DNA from: Winogradskyella sp.
Lineage (GTDB): Bacteria > Bacteroidota > Bacteroidia > Flavobacteriales > Flavobacteriaceae
Assembly (NCBI RefSeq): GCF_028282165.1
Contig: NZ_JANQIM010000040.1
Location: 1 to 41,865 of the forward strand
Length of the DNA stretch: 41,865 bases
Direction: 5' to 3'
This document shows positions 1 through 8,156 of this stretch, one piece after another. A program made the translations under genes and the position numbers. Position 1 is the first letter of the stretch. Each line of letters opens with the position of its first letter. Under the pieces are notes generated by a model, which saw only the letters and a program-made list of their open reading frames with translations, had not been told where the DNA came from and did not search any database.

Positions 1-140
1 ATAAATAATAGTTTTTATTTCAATCTTATTCTTTATATCAAGGTTTCTTCGTAAGTACAACAAAGACCATTTAAATTTTAGATTCCATGATATTATAAAT
101 CAATATGTCATAAAGTTATAATTGACTTAAAATTAAAAGT

Positions 141-875
141 ATGAGAATATTATTTGCCGTTTTCCTTTGCTTTACAATGACTTTTTGTTTTGCCCAAAAA
201 AAGGAAGTTGAGATAACATACAAAAAAACGATTTTGATAGATTTTGATAGGGAAACAAAACCTACAAACAACTTTAGTAAGAATGAGGCTTTGAAATTAT
301 TAAAAAAGCTTAATCTAGAATTTAAAAACAAAACATTTAAACTTTGGTTTAATGATACTATATCTTGCTTTAAGGAACTAAAGCGAATGGATTTAGAAAA
401 TAAAACTGATATAATTTCTATATTGAATAATGTTGGAGGTTTGACCGAAGGTGTTTTCTTTACACATAAAAACTCAAAACAACTAATACAGCAAAAGTCT
501 TTTGATGCTAAAAAATATCTAATTTATAGCAATACCGATAGCCTTCAATGGAACATGACTAATGAGTCTAAACAAATTGATGGTTACACAGCATATAAAG
601 CAACGACAATAAGGCAAAGAGTTACGCGCAGTGGCTTAAATAATGAAACCATAACAGCTTGGTACACTCCAGAAATACCAACCAGTTTTGGCCCTGCTGG
701 TTTTAATAATTTACCAGGACTAATTTTACAGCTACAAATAGGCAAGTTATCGCTTTATGCAAGTAAAATAGAGTTCAATAAAGAAATTGACATTTTTAGT
801 CTAGAACCAAAAAAAGGGAAAAAAATATCTAAAGAAGATTTTATTAAATTAGAATTAGAGCAAATAGAGAATTAA
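141..875 (+). CDS. GLPGLI family protein
   Basis: A 244-residue secreted protein with an N-terminal signal peptide (hydrophobic residues 2-18 ending FCFAQ). Near residue 190 it carries GFNNLPGLIL, the signature of the GLPGLI family (TIGR01200), which is known almost only from Bacteroidota and has no established biochemical role. Family members usually sit beside a carboxypeptidase-regulatory/TonB-receptor-like gene, as here: the next gene begins within about 15 nt of this stop. The ATG gives a clean signal peptide directly, so the start is well supported. The gene is very AT-rich (one 60-nt line near 301 has only 11 G/C), in marked contrast with the downstream gene. Family assignment is confident; function is unknown. 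Confidence 0.85.
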   Translation: MRILFAVFLCFTMTFCFAQKKEVEITYKKTILIDFDRETKPTNNFSKNEALKLLKKLNLEFKNKTFKLWFNDTISCFKELKRMDLENKTDIISILNNVGGLTEGVFFTHKNSKQLIQQKSFDAKKYLIYSNTDSLQWNMTNESKQIDGYTAYKATTIRQRVTRSGLNNETITAWYTPEIPTSFGPAGFNNLPGLILQLQIGKLSLYASKIEFNKEIDIFSLEPKKGKKISKEDFIKLELEQIEN

Positions 876-888
876 AAAATGTTTTGTA

Positions 889-3585
889 TTGCACATTAAG
901 TCTTTATTTGTCGATATAACTACCTTACTCTTACTAATAGGGTTTTCTTCCTTATCTATGGCCCAACAAATCAAAGTCTCGGGCAAGGTAACCGATAGCT
1001 TACAAACCCCACTTCCTTATGCCAATATTTTGGCCATACCACAAGCAGACGATTCAGAGATAAAGTTTGCCATTACAGAGAAAGACGGTAGCTATAGGCT
1101 TGGCTTGGTACGGCACCAAACCTATGAGCTAACGGTGAGCTTTTTGGGCTATAGAACGCAAAAGCTTACGATAAGCACTACAGACCAGGACCTCGTAAAG
1201 AACTTTGTACTGGAAGAAGACCCAGACCGGTTGGATGAGGTACATATAGAGTATATACCACCGATAACCGTAAAAAAGGATACCATTACCTATGATGTAA
1301 GTCGTTTTGCTACAGGAGAAGAGCGCAAGTTGCGCGAGGTACTGAAAAAACTACCCGGTGTCGAAGTCGATAGGGAGGGCAACGTTAATGTCAACGGCAA
1401 AAAGGTCACCAAAGTATTGGTAGAGAACAGGCCCTTTTTTACCGGCAATAGCAAGCTGGCCGTCAACAACATCCCGGCAGATGCCGTAGACAAAGTGGAA
1501 GTACTGGACAATTATAACGAGGTGGCCATGCTCAAGGACTTGCAGGATTCCGAGGATATGGCGATGAACATCAAGCTAAAGGAGGACAAAAAAAGGTTCG
1601 TATTTGGTGATATTGAAGTGGGCGGTGGTATCGAGGAACGTTATCTGTTGCACCCCAATTTATTCTACTACAGCCCCAAGACCAACGTCAATTTTATCGG
1701 TGACCTCAACAATCAAGGCATCAAGAGCTTTAGCTTTAGGGATTACCTCGAGTTTGAAGGCGGTTTCGGCAAGCTCTTAAATGGAGCGGGCAGTTATTTC
1801 GGTCTGTTCAATAGTGACTTTGCGCAATACCTCAACAACAGGGATTTTAGGGATAATACCAATCAATTTGGAGCGCTCAATATTAGGCAATCGGTTTCCA
1901 ATAGTACGGATATCAGCGGTTATGTGATTGTGTCCAACGCCAAGACCGAGACCTTGAGCAATACCCTGAATGCTTATCAGAATATTGCAGAACCTTTTAC
2001 CGAAGACAGAACGGTATCCAACAATCTAAATAACTTTTTCACCATCGGCAAACTCACCATAGATTATGACCCATCCTACAAGGAAGATTTTGCCTATAAT
2101 GCTTTTGTGAAAACGACCAATAATGATAGTAATGGTTTAATTTCTACCATTAATCCGACACAGAACAATACGATTAGAACCTTAACCGATGTTGTATCAT
2201 TAAATCTAAAGCAGAATATTAACTATAGCCGTAAACTCTCCAGGGCACATACGGTCACCTTGGAAACGATTTATAATTTTCAAAACGATAAACCCATTAC
2301 GGAATGGTTGACTAACCAAGAGATCCTAGAGGGGCTGATTCCCCTAGAAAACGAGGAGGTATTCAACATCCTTCAGACTAAAAGGTCAAGATCACATAAT
2401 TTCAGTACTATTCTCAAAGACTATTGGGTAATCAATAACTTTAATCATATTTACACCAGTGTTGGCCTCAATGCCTCTTTTAACGACTTTTTCAATAAAG
2501 ATGTACAGATCTTGGATGATGGTGGTATCAATAATTTTGATACTGCAGGTTTTGGTAATGATTTCAAATATAGCTTTATTGATACTTATTTGGGTCTTGA
2601 ATATAAATTTCAGATGGGGATAGCGACCTTTAAGCCTGCACTTTTTTACCATGGTTATCTGTGGCGTACCCAACAGTTCGAGGATACCCGGACCTTTTCA
2701 AAGCACCTGTTGCTGCCCCAATTTACCTCTAAGGTTGAGTTTAACAACAGCGAGAAACTCAACTTTCGGTACGGGCTCAACGCACGTTTCCCAGGTATTG
2801 ACCAAGTGGCCAATAACTTTATGCTTTCTGGTTTCAACAGTGTGTTTCGTGGCAATGACCGACTGGAAAACCAATTGTACCATACGGCAAGCTTAAGTTA
2901 TTATAAGTTTAGCTTGTTCAGGAACCTCAATTTCAGCATTAATACAAGCTTAAATAAACGTATTGAGAACATAAAGACGACAACCGAACTGAACGGTATA
3001 GAGTCCTTTAATACCACGATCATGTTCGATCAGCCCGAACATAACTGGAACTTGAGCGGGCGTATTTCAAAAAAAATAAGGAAGGTCAGGTATAATTTGA
3101 GTACCCGTTTTGGTTATAGCGATTATTTTCAGATACTAAATGATGACGTCAGCCTCAATATCTCGAAGTCCTTGTCTTCAACAATCGGATTGGAAACGTT
3201 CTTCAAGAATTTTCCAAATTTGGAATTTAACTATACCAAGGACTTTAGCACGTACAGGGCAAACAACAACGAGAACGATTTTGAGAACGATCGTTTTGAA
3301 GTGGTCTTGGCGTACGATTTTTTAAGTGATTTTATTTTTAAGGCCGACTATACCTTTGACAATTACAACAACAAAAACCAAGGTGTCGTCAATACTTTTG
3401 ATACAGCCAATGCCTCATTGTATTACCAAAAAGAAGACAGTCCCTGGGGTTTTGAGGTATCCGCAAGCAACATTTTCGATATTCGGTTTAGGCAACAAAA
3501 CTCATTTAACGCTTTTATAGTTAGTGACAGCAGAACTTTTGTTCTTCCTAGAATAATTATGTTTAAGGTTAGTCATAAGTTATAG
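889..3585 (+). CDS. TonB-dependent receptor-like outer-membrane beta-barrel protein with carboxypeptidase-regulatory domain
   Basis: An 898-residue outer-membrane protein. Residues 1-25 form a signal peptide ending SLSMAQQ. Residues 29-115 form a carboxypeptidase-regulatory-like beta-sandwich (KVSGKVTDSLQTPLPYANI, SFLGYRTQKL). About 130-215 resembles a plug (LPGVEVDREGNVNVNGKKV, ENRPFFTG), and the rest is beta-barrel strands rich in alternating aromatic residues, ending with aromatic and hydrophobic residues. Such proteins import or bind ligands, often alongside GLPGLI proteins; the ligand cannot be told here. The only in-frame start giving the signal peptide is TTG at 889, which is rare in this phylum. 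An ATG at 879 is out of frame, but removing one T from the TTTT at 882-885 would join it in frame (MFVLHIKSLFV). The first half is markedly GC-richer than the upstream gene. Confidence 0.8.
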   Translation: MHIKSLFVDITTLLLLIGFSSLSMAQQIKVSGKVTDSLQTPLPYANILAIPQADDSEIKFAITEKDGSYRLGLVRHQTYELTVSFLGYRTQKLTISTTDQDLVKNFVLEEDPDRLDEVHIEYIPPITVKKDTITYDVSRFATGEERKLREVLKKLPGVEVDREGNVNVNGKKVTKVLVENRPFFTGNSKLAVNNIPADAVDKVEVLDNYNEVAMLKDLQDSEDMAMNIKLKEDKKRFVFGDIEVGGGIEERYLLHPNLFYYSPKTNVNFIGDLNNQGIKSFSFRDYLEFEGGFGKLLNGAGSYFGLFNSDFAQYLNNRDFRDNTNQFGALNIRQSVSNSTDISGYVIVSNAKTETLSNTLNAYQNIAEPFTEDRTVSNNLNNFFTIGKLTIDYDPSYKEDFAYNAFVKTTNNDSNGLISTINPTQNNTIRTLTDVVSLNLKQNINYSRKLSRAHTVTLETIYNFQNDKPITEWLTNQEILEGLIPLENEEVFNILQTKRSRSHNFSTILKDYWVINNFNHIYTSVGLNASFNDFFNKDVQILDDGGINNFDTAGFGNDFKYSFIDTYLGLEYKFQMGIATFKPALFYHGYLWRTQQFEDTRTFSKHLLLPQFTSKVEFNNSEKLNFRYGLNARFPGIDQVANNFMLSGFNSVFRGNDRLENQLYHTASLSYYKFSLFRNLNFSINTSLNKRIENIKTTTELNGIESFNTTIMFDQPEHNWNLSGRISKKIRKVRYNLSTRFGYSDYFQILNDDVSLNISKSLSSTIGLETFFKNFPNLEFNYTKDFSTYRANNNENDFENDRFEVVLAYDFLSDFIFKADYTFDNYNNKNQGVVNTFDTANASLYYQKEDSPWGFEVSASNIFDIRFRQQNSFNAFIVSDSRTFVLPRIIMFKVSHKL

Positions 3586-3593
3586 TATCTTTG
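3586..3593 (+). promoter_or_regulatory. Candidate -7 promoter element for scoA
   Basis: TATCTTTG matches the Bacteroidota -7 consensus TAnnTTTG exactly and lies immediately after the stop codon of the TonB-like gene, 71 nt before the scoA start. I see no good TTG at the usual -33 distance, so this is only half a promoter. It would separate CoA-transferase transcription from the surface-protein pair. Confidence 0.35.
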
Positions 3594-3664
3594 TTTTTAA
3601 ATATCATTTTTGCCAATATTTATAAGATTCTTTTGTATTTTTCAGAAGCTAATTATTCCACTTT

Positions 3665-4366
3665 ATGATAAATAAAAAAGTAGCAGGTGTTACTGAAGCT
3701 TTGCAAGGCGTAAAGGACAATATGACTTTTATGCTTGGCGGATTTGGGCTGTCTGGAATTCCTGAAAATGCCATTGCTGAGTTGGTAAGGCTAAATATAA
3801 AAGGACTAACCTGTATCTCTAATAATGCGGGTGTTGATGATTTTGGTTTGGGATTGTTATTACAACAAAAACAAATTAAGAAAATGATATCATCTTATGT
3901 TGGTGAAAATGATGAATTTGAGCGCCAAATGCTTTCAGGAGAATTGGAAGTAGAGCTGATTCCCCAAGGGACACTTGCCGAACGTGCGCGCGCAGCACAA
4001 GCTGGCTTTCCCGCATTTTATACACCAGCAGGTTATGGTACTGAAGTTGCTGAGGGTAAGGAAACAAGAGACTTTAACGGTAAAATGTATGTTTTAGAAC
4101 ACGCTTTTAAAGCTGATTTTGGATTTATAAAAGCATGGAAAGGTGATGCTGCTGGTAATTTAGTTTTTAAAGGAACGGCAAGAAATTTTAATCCTAATAT
4201 GTGCGGTGCTGCAAATATTACTGTTGCTGAGGTAGAAGAATTGGTACCTGTAGGTGAATTGGATCCCAATCAGATTCATATTCCAGGGATTTTTGTACAA
4301 CGGATTTTTAAAGGCGCACATTTCGAGAAACGTATTGAGCAGAGAACGGTGCGTTCTCGACATTAA
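3665..4366 (+). CDS. scoA: 3-oxoacid CoA-transferase subunit A
   Basis: A 233-residue alpha subunit of a two-subunit class I CoA-transferase (SCOT/AtoD type), moving CoA between succinyl-CoA (or acetyl-CoA) and a 3-oxoacid such as acetoacetate; soluble and cytoplasmic. Family hallmarks are the N-terminal [13 protein letters not shown] loop near residue 25, the [12 protein letters not shown] segment near residue 53 and the [20 protein letters not shown] segment near residue 100. Length is normal for a complete subunit. Subunit B lies downstream, but the usual close scoA-scoB junction is interrupted by about 425 nt holding a four-helix-bundle gene. The substrate is inferred from family membership. 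Confidence 0.92.
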   Translation: MINKKVAGVTEALQGVKDNMTFMLGGFGLSGIPENAIAELVRLNIKGLTCISNNAGVDDFGLGLLLQQKQIKKMISSYVGENDEFERQMLSGELEVELIPQGTLAERARAAQAGFPAFYTPAGYGTEVAEGKETRDFNGKMYVLEHAFKADFGFIKAWKGDAAGNLVFKGTARNFNPNMCGAANITVAEVEELVPVGELDPNQIHIPGIFVQRIFKGAHFEKRIEQRTVRSRH

Positions 4367-4399
4367 TTTGAAGATTTGAAAATGATTTAATTTGAAAAT
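4362..4399 (+). repeat. Left inverted-repeat arm flanking the four-helix-bundle gene
   Basis: Right after the scoA stop lie GATTTGAAAAT (4373-4383) and a second TTTGAAAAT (4391-4399). Both are reverse complements of the AT-rich segment following the four-helix-bundle gene (4752-4770). A looser match, ATTAAT-TGAA against TTCATATTAAT, extends the arms outward. In RNA the two arms could pair around the whole intervening gene. Confidence 0.55.
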
Positions 4400-4749
4400 G
4401 AGAGATGATAAAGAGAACATCATTATCAAGCTGACTTTTGCTTTTTCACTTGAAATTATCAAATTTTCTGAACAAATTAGAGCAATGCATCGCTATGAAA
4501 TGGCATCTCAAATATTTAGAAGTGGTACATCAATTGGTGCTAATTGTAAAAGAGGCTCAAAATGCTGAAAGCAAGGCTGACTTTATCCATAAGTTTAAAA
4601 TAGCTGCTAAAGAAGCTGATGAACTAGAATATTGGTTATTGCTCTGCAAAGAATCAGAGTATTATCCAAATCCAAAACAAGAATTAATAATTGATTTGAA
4701 AACAATCATTAAGATTATCAGTAAAATTATTGCTTCATCAAAGAGATAA
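4398..4749 (+). pseudogene. Four-helix-bundle protein (S23 / 23S rRNA intervening-sequence family), frameshifted
   Basis: The ATG at 4398 opens a frame reading MRDDKENIIIKLTFAFSLEI and then FRSGTSIGAN, the typical N-terminal half of the four-helix-bundle family (TIGR02436). It ends at a TGA at 4566. The +1 frame carries the other half: VKEAQNAESKADFIHK, then AAKEADELEYWLLL, to a stop at 4747-4749. Dropping one T at 4544-4545 joins them into SIGANVKEAQNAESKADF, the usual family motif, giving a protein of about 116 residues. The break is therefore one inserted base in an otherwise intact gene, either a true recent frameshift or a sequencing error. The family is known from ORFs inside 23S rRNA intervening sequences and from scattered chromosomal copies; its function is unclear. 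It lies between scoA and scoB inside inverted repeats. Confidence 0.85.
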
Positions 4750-4751
4750 TA

Positions 4752-4790
4752 ATTTTCAAATTTTCAAATCGAAAAATTTTCATATTAATA
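4752..4790 (+). repeat. Right inverted-repeat arm flanking the four-helix-bundle gene
   Basis: ATTTTCAAATTTTCAAATC (4752-4770) begins 3 nt after the four-helix-bundle stop. Its reverse complement matches the two TTTGAAAAT units of the left arm at 4373-4399, with an 8-nt bulge on the left. The arm ends a few bases before the scoB ATG, so the two arms delimit the interruption almost exactly. Confidence 0.55.
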
Positions 4791-4792
4791 CA

Positions 4793-5446
4793 ATGTTAGA
4801 CAAAAACGGTATAGCAAAACGAATAGCAAAAGAAGTTAAAGATGGGTATTATGTCAATCTTGGGATTGGTATACCGACGTTAGTCGCCAATTTTGTGAGA
4901 GAGGATATTGAAGTAGAGTTTCAAAGTGAAAATGGGGTACTTGGAATGGGTCCTTTTCCTTTTGAAGGCGAGGAGGATGCAGACATTATTAATGCAGGCA
5001 AACAAACTATAACAACTTTACCAGGGGCTTCTTTTTTTGATTCGGCGATGAGTTTTTCGATGATAAGAGGCCAACATGTAGATTTAACGATACTTGGCGC
5101 TATGGAAGTGGCTGAAAATGGAGACATTGCCAATTGGAAAATTCCTGGAAAGATGGTTAAGGGTATGGGAGGTGCTATGGATTTAGTAGCCAGTGCCGAA
5201 AATATCATTGTTGCCATGATGCATACCAACAGAGCAGGTGCATCCAAACTTCTAAAAAGATGCTCTTTGCCTTTAACAGGGGTTGGCTGTGTGAAGAAAA
5301 TAGTAACTAATATGGCTGTAATAGAAGTAACACCTCAAGGCTTTAAATTGTTAGAGCGTGCTCCAGGTGTTTCGATTGAAACTATTAAAAATGCAACACA
5401 AGGCCGTTTAATTATAGAAGGGGATATACCGGAAATGGAATTGTAA
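4793..5446 (+). CDS. scoB: 3-oxoacid CoA-transferase subunit B
   Basis: A 217-residue beta (catalytic) subunit of the SCOT-type CoA-transferase, partner of the product at 3665. The ATG at 4793 is preferred over the longer open frame from 4730 because homology begins at MLDKNGIAKRIA and the extra residues would be translated inverted repeat. Motifs: GIGIPTLVANF near residue 24, the active-site glutamate in QSENGVLGMGP (E46), which forms the glutamyl-CoA thioester intermediate, and GGAMDLV near residue 125. Together the subunits interconvert acetoacetate and acetoacetyl-CoA, linking ketone-body or leucine breakdown with the TCA cycle (inferred from the family). A strong terminator closes the unit 31 nt after the stop. 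Confidence 0.93.
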   Translation: MLDKNGIAKRIAKEVKDGYYVNLGIGIPTLVANFVREDIEVEFQSENGVLGMGPFPFEGEEDADIINAGKQTITTLPGASFFDSAMSFSMIRGQHVDLTILGAMEVAENGDIANWKIPGKMVKGMGGAMDLVASAENIIVAMMHTNRAGASKLLKRCSLPLTGVGCVKKIVTNMAVIEVTPQGFKLLERAPGVSIETIKNATQGRLIIEGDIPEMEL

Positions 5447-5477
5447 TTGATCTATATCATTTAATAAAAATAAAATG

Positions 5478-5501
5478 CCACATTCATAATGTGGTTTTTT
5501 T
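5478..5501 (+). terminator. Rho-independent terminator after scoB
   Basis: A perfect 7-bp stem CCACATT / AATGTGG with a CAT loop is followed directly by seven T residues. Confidence 0.85.
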
Positions 5502-5544
5502 GTAAGAAAAATTGTAGAATAAGATTACAAATGTTAAAAATAAA

Positions 5545-5605
5545 TGTATTTCATCGATTTTTAATGTATTACAACAGACAAATTGAAATTTTATCTCATA
5601 TTAGC
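5545..5605 (+). promoter_or_regulatory. Candidate activator site plus promoter for the 41-codon gene (copy 1 of a shared element)
   Basis: TGTATTT (5545-5551) and TGTATTA (5565-5571) are direct repeats 20 bp apart, with TTTCATCGA between them. TTG at 5583 and TATTAGC at 5599-5605 follow. The same arrangement occurs at 9977-10038 before the M14 protease gene: TGCATTT twice, 20 bp apart, the same TTTCATCGA core, then TTG and TATTAGC, with 27 nt here and 28 nt there between the last half-site and TATTAGC. Two half-sites about two helical turns apart upstream of a promoter suggest a dimeric activator, possibly LytTR-type; that identity is inference. Confidence 0.5.
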
Positions 5606-5693
5606 AATCCCAAATCTAAAACTAAATTAACCCAGATTTACCATAAGCTTAATGTATTAATTTTTGCCCCAAATCTACCATAAATCTTAACTT

Positions 5694-5819
5694 ATGAAAA
5701 CCAAATCAAATCTACCAGAACCTACTTTAAACGAAAGTATATTTCTTTCAAACTTAAGGGATATGGCACGTGTAGTATCAGGTGTCTTAAAGTTGACCAA
5801 GAAAATATTCATGCTTTAA
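5694..5819 (+). CDS. Small hypothetical protein (41 residues)
   Basis: An ATG-started frame of 41 codons, with an in-frame stop just upstream (5688), encodes a peptide beginning MKTKSNLPEPTLNES and ending GVLKLTKKIFML. The C-terminal half is basic and could form an amphipathic helix. There is no signal peptide and I recognise no family. Support for a real gene is contextual: it lies downstream of a promoter-like element shared with the protease gene at 10071, and its stop codon is embedded in a long terminator. The transcript, or a noncoding RNA from the same promoter, may be the functional product instead. The 5' leader holds two imperfect copies of a roughly 20-nt sequence around ATTTACCATAA (near 5635 and 5673). 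Confidence 0.45.
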   Translation: MKTKSNLPEPTLNESIFLSNLRDMARVVSGVLKLTKKIFML

Positions 5820-5846
5820 CCACTGAGGTTAGCATGAATATTTTTT
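5802..5846. terminator. Bidirectional terminator between the small gene and the GH3 gene
   Basis: AAAATATTCATGCT (5802-5815) pairs perfectly with AGCATGAATATTTT (5831-5844). An inner AACC/GGTT stem continues across a two-base bulge, leaving a 5-nt loop. T runs flank it on both strands, so it can end the plus-strand small transcript and the minus-strand GH3 transcript, whose stop is 9 nt away. Confidence 0.85.
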
Positions 5847-5855
5847 CAAACTATT

Positions 5856-8153
5856 TTATTTTAGAGTAAAACTTGCCTTAAGTGTAGTATCTGAGCTACC
5901 ACCAACAAACACTTCAAAATCTCCTGGCTCTATTATATATTCTCCAGAGTTGTTATAAAATCCAAGTTCTTTGCTGGTTAGTTTAAATTCGATTGTTTTA
6001 GTTGCACCTTTCTTCAAACTTACAAGTTCGAAACCTTTCAATTCTTTTACGGGTCTCACTAAGCTGCCAACTAAGTCCCTAAGATATAGCTGAACAACTT
6101 CCTTTCCATTATAAGCGCCTATATTAGAAACGGTTACGGAAATATCGATTTCATCATTTATAGCATAGCTAGAGTTAGACATTGTGAGGTCTGAATACTT
6201 AAAGTTTGTATAACTTAACCCATGACCAAATGGGTACAGCGGTGAGTTCTCTTGATCTATATAATGCGACCAAAAAACATTACCCTCTCTGTTTGTTGCT
6301 CTTCCAGTATTTTTGTGATTGTAATAAATAGGTATTTGTCCTACATTTCTTGGAAAAGTCATAGGTAGTTTTCCACTTGGGTTATAATCGCCATATAATA
6401 CTTGCGCTATGGCATTACCTGTTTGGGTCCCCAAATGCCAACCGACCAAGATACTCGGGATGTGCTCTGCGGCCCATTCTAAAGCTAGTGGCCGTCCATT
6501 TTGTAATACTAAAACAATGTTCTTGTTTACTTTGTAAACGGCTTCTAACAGTTCTTGTTGTAATCCAGGTAAATCGAGTTGAGTTCTACTTCTGGCCTCA
6601 CCACTTTGAAAACCATGCTCCCCTAAAACCATTACTACCACATCAGCATCCTTGGCGGCATTCACGGCAGCAACCATCCCCGTTCTATCTGTGGTGTTGA
6701 TTTTTACTTCTTTAGTAAATGCTGTTTCACCTAAAAATAGGTCAACTCCCTTTTTATAGATAAGCTCATTCCCTTTATAGGCATTCATACCTTCCAATAT
6801 AGAGACTGCGGTATTATCATCTGAGGCAATTCGCCAACTCCCTAAAGGGCTATTTTTATCATTCGCCAAATGCCCAATGAGTGCAATTTTTTGACCTTCT
6901 TTTTTCAGTGGTAATAATTTATTATCGTTCTTAAGCAATACCACGGATTTTTTAGCCATATCCAAAACAGCTTCATGATGTGATTCTTGACCTATTAATT
7001 TCTTTTCATTCTCCTTATTGCAGTATTTGTAAGGGTCATCAAAAAGACCTAATTCAAATTTCACCCTTAAAATTCTACCAGCAGCTTCGTCTATAATGCG
7101 TTCATCAACAATACCTTCCTTTACCAGGTTTACAAGTTCTTTGATATAAACATAGCCTTCCATATCCATATCGGAGCCTGCAGTTGCGGCAATTTTTGCA
7201 GCTTCTCTTTTGTCTTTGGCACGTCCCCAATAAATAATTTCATTAATTGAAGCCCAATCTGACACTACAAAACCGTTGAAATTCCATTTTCCTTTTAGGA
7301 TATCGCGTTGTAAGTATTCGCTACCACTTACAGGGTCACCGTTGAGGTCATTAAAGGAATTCATAAATGATCTTGCGCCAGCTTCTGCGGCAGCTTTAAA
7401 TGGTGGCAGAACCATATTGTGAAGTTTGGAGACACTTATGTCTACTGTATTATATTCCCTTCCGGCTTCGGCAAATCCATAACCCGCAAAATGCTTAGCT
7501 GTGGCAGCAATAGTATTGGGTTGACTTAAATCATCGCCTTGAAAACCTTTAACTCTTGCCACTGCAATTTTGCTACCCAAATAAGGATCTTCACCAGCGC
7601 CTTCCATAACACGTCCCCATCGCGGATCTCTGGATATATCGACCATGGGAGCAAAAGTCCAATTAATTCCAGCAGCTGAGGCTTCAACAGCAGCTATTCT
7701 AGCCGAATTTTCTATAGCCTCTAAATCCCAACTCGCAGATTCTGCTAATGGTATTGGACTCAATGTTTTATAGCCATGAATCACATCAAATCCAATAATA
7801 AGAGGGATACCCAACCTTGTTTCTTCAACAGCTATTTGTTGCATTTTCATTACATTGTCATAGCCTCTAACACTAAGCATACCACCTACCCATCCTTTTC
7901 TAAGATGCTCGTACTTAGTTTTTGCATTTCCTTCTTCAGGCATGGGTCCGGTAACCTCCCAAAAACCATTATAGAGATTCATCTGACCTACTTTTTCTTC
8001 GAGGGTCATTAATGCTAGAAGTGAGTCGACTTTTTGGTCTAACATGTCATCCTTTTTATTTGTTTTTGAGTTGTCTTTTGAAGTGCAAGCAGATGCCGCT
8101 ATAAGTATTAGGCATAAGCAACTTAAAATTATTCGATTATTTCTTGATATCAT
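5856..8153 (-). CDS. bglX: Beta-glucosidase, glycoside hydrolase family 3 (lipoprotein)
   Basis: A 765-residue GH3 enzyme, the same length class as E. coli BglX, releasing terminal glucose (or similar sugars) from beta-glucosides and oligosaccharides. Residues 1-22 form a lipoprotein signal with ASA-C at C23, so it is probably anchored in the envelope facing the periplasm or outside. The N-terminal (beta/alpha)8 domain includes KHFAGYGFAEAGREY, and GFVVSDW carries the nucleophile D299. Then come the alpha/beta sandwich domain (VLGEHGFQSGEARSRTQLDL, holding the expected region of the acid/base) and a C-terminal FN3-like domain (YGHGLSYTNF-type onset, ending VFVGGSSDTTLKASFTL). It lies 3 nt after the ABC ATPase gene, so they are probably cotranscribed. 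No susC/susD or other sugar-use genes are nearby. Exact substrate is unknown. Confidence 0.92.
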   Translation of the reverse strand: MISRNNRIILSCLCLILIAASACTSKDNSKTNKKDDMLDQKVDSLLALMTLEEKVGQMNLYNGFWEVTGPMPEEGNAKTKYEHLRKGWVGGMLSVRGYDNVMKMQQIAVEETRLGIPLIIGFDVIHGYKTLSPIPLAESASWDLEAIENSARIAAVEASAAGINWTFAPMVDISRDPRWGRVMEGAGEDPYLGSKIAVARVKGFQGDDLSQPNTIAATAKHFAGYGFAEAGREYNTVDISVSKLHNMVLPPFKAAAEAGARSFMNSFNDLNGDPVSGSEYLQRDILKGKWNFNGFVVSDWASINEIIYWGRAKDKREAAKIAATAGSDMDMEGYVYIKELVNLVKEGIVDERIIDEAAGRILRVKFELGLFDDPYKYCNKENEKKLIGQESHHEAVLDMAKKSVVLLKNDNKLLPLKKEGQKIALIGHLANDKNSPLGSWRIASDDNTAVSILEGMNAYKGNELIYKKGVDLFLGETAFTKEVKINTTDRTGMVAAVNAAKDADVVVMVLGEHGFQSGEARSRTQLDLPGLQQELLEAVYKVNKNIVLVLQNGRPLALEWAAEHIPSILVGWHLGTQTGNAIAQVLYGDYNPSGKLPMTFPRNVGQIPIYYNHKNTGRATNREGNVFWSHYIDQENSPLYPFGHGLSYTNFKYSDLTMSNSSYAINDEIDISVTVSNIGAYNGKEVVQLYLRDLVGSLVRPVKELKGFELVSLKKGATKTIEFKLTSKELGFYNNSGEYIIEPGDFEVFVGGSSDTTLKASFTLK

Positions 8154-8156
8154 AAT

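Noticed and set aside
2392..2896. Several overlapping frames on both strands inside the TonB-like gene
   Set aside because: They are shadows of a well-supported coding frame, with no independent start context or homology.
4438..4749. Four-helix-bundle gene as an intact 103-codon ORF from its own start
   Set aside because: The first residues of that frame are out-of-frame reading of the true N-terminal half; the conserved N-terminus lies in the frame from 4398, so a frameshift explains it better.
5489..5683. Open frame of 64 codons after scoB
   Set aside because: It starts inside the scoB terminator hairpin and runs through the operator and promoter-like element; the translation shows no family features.
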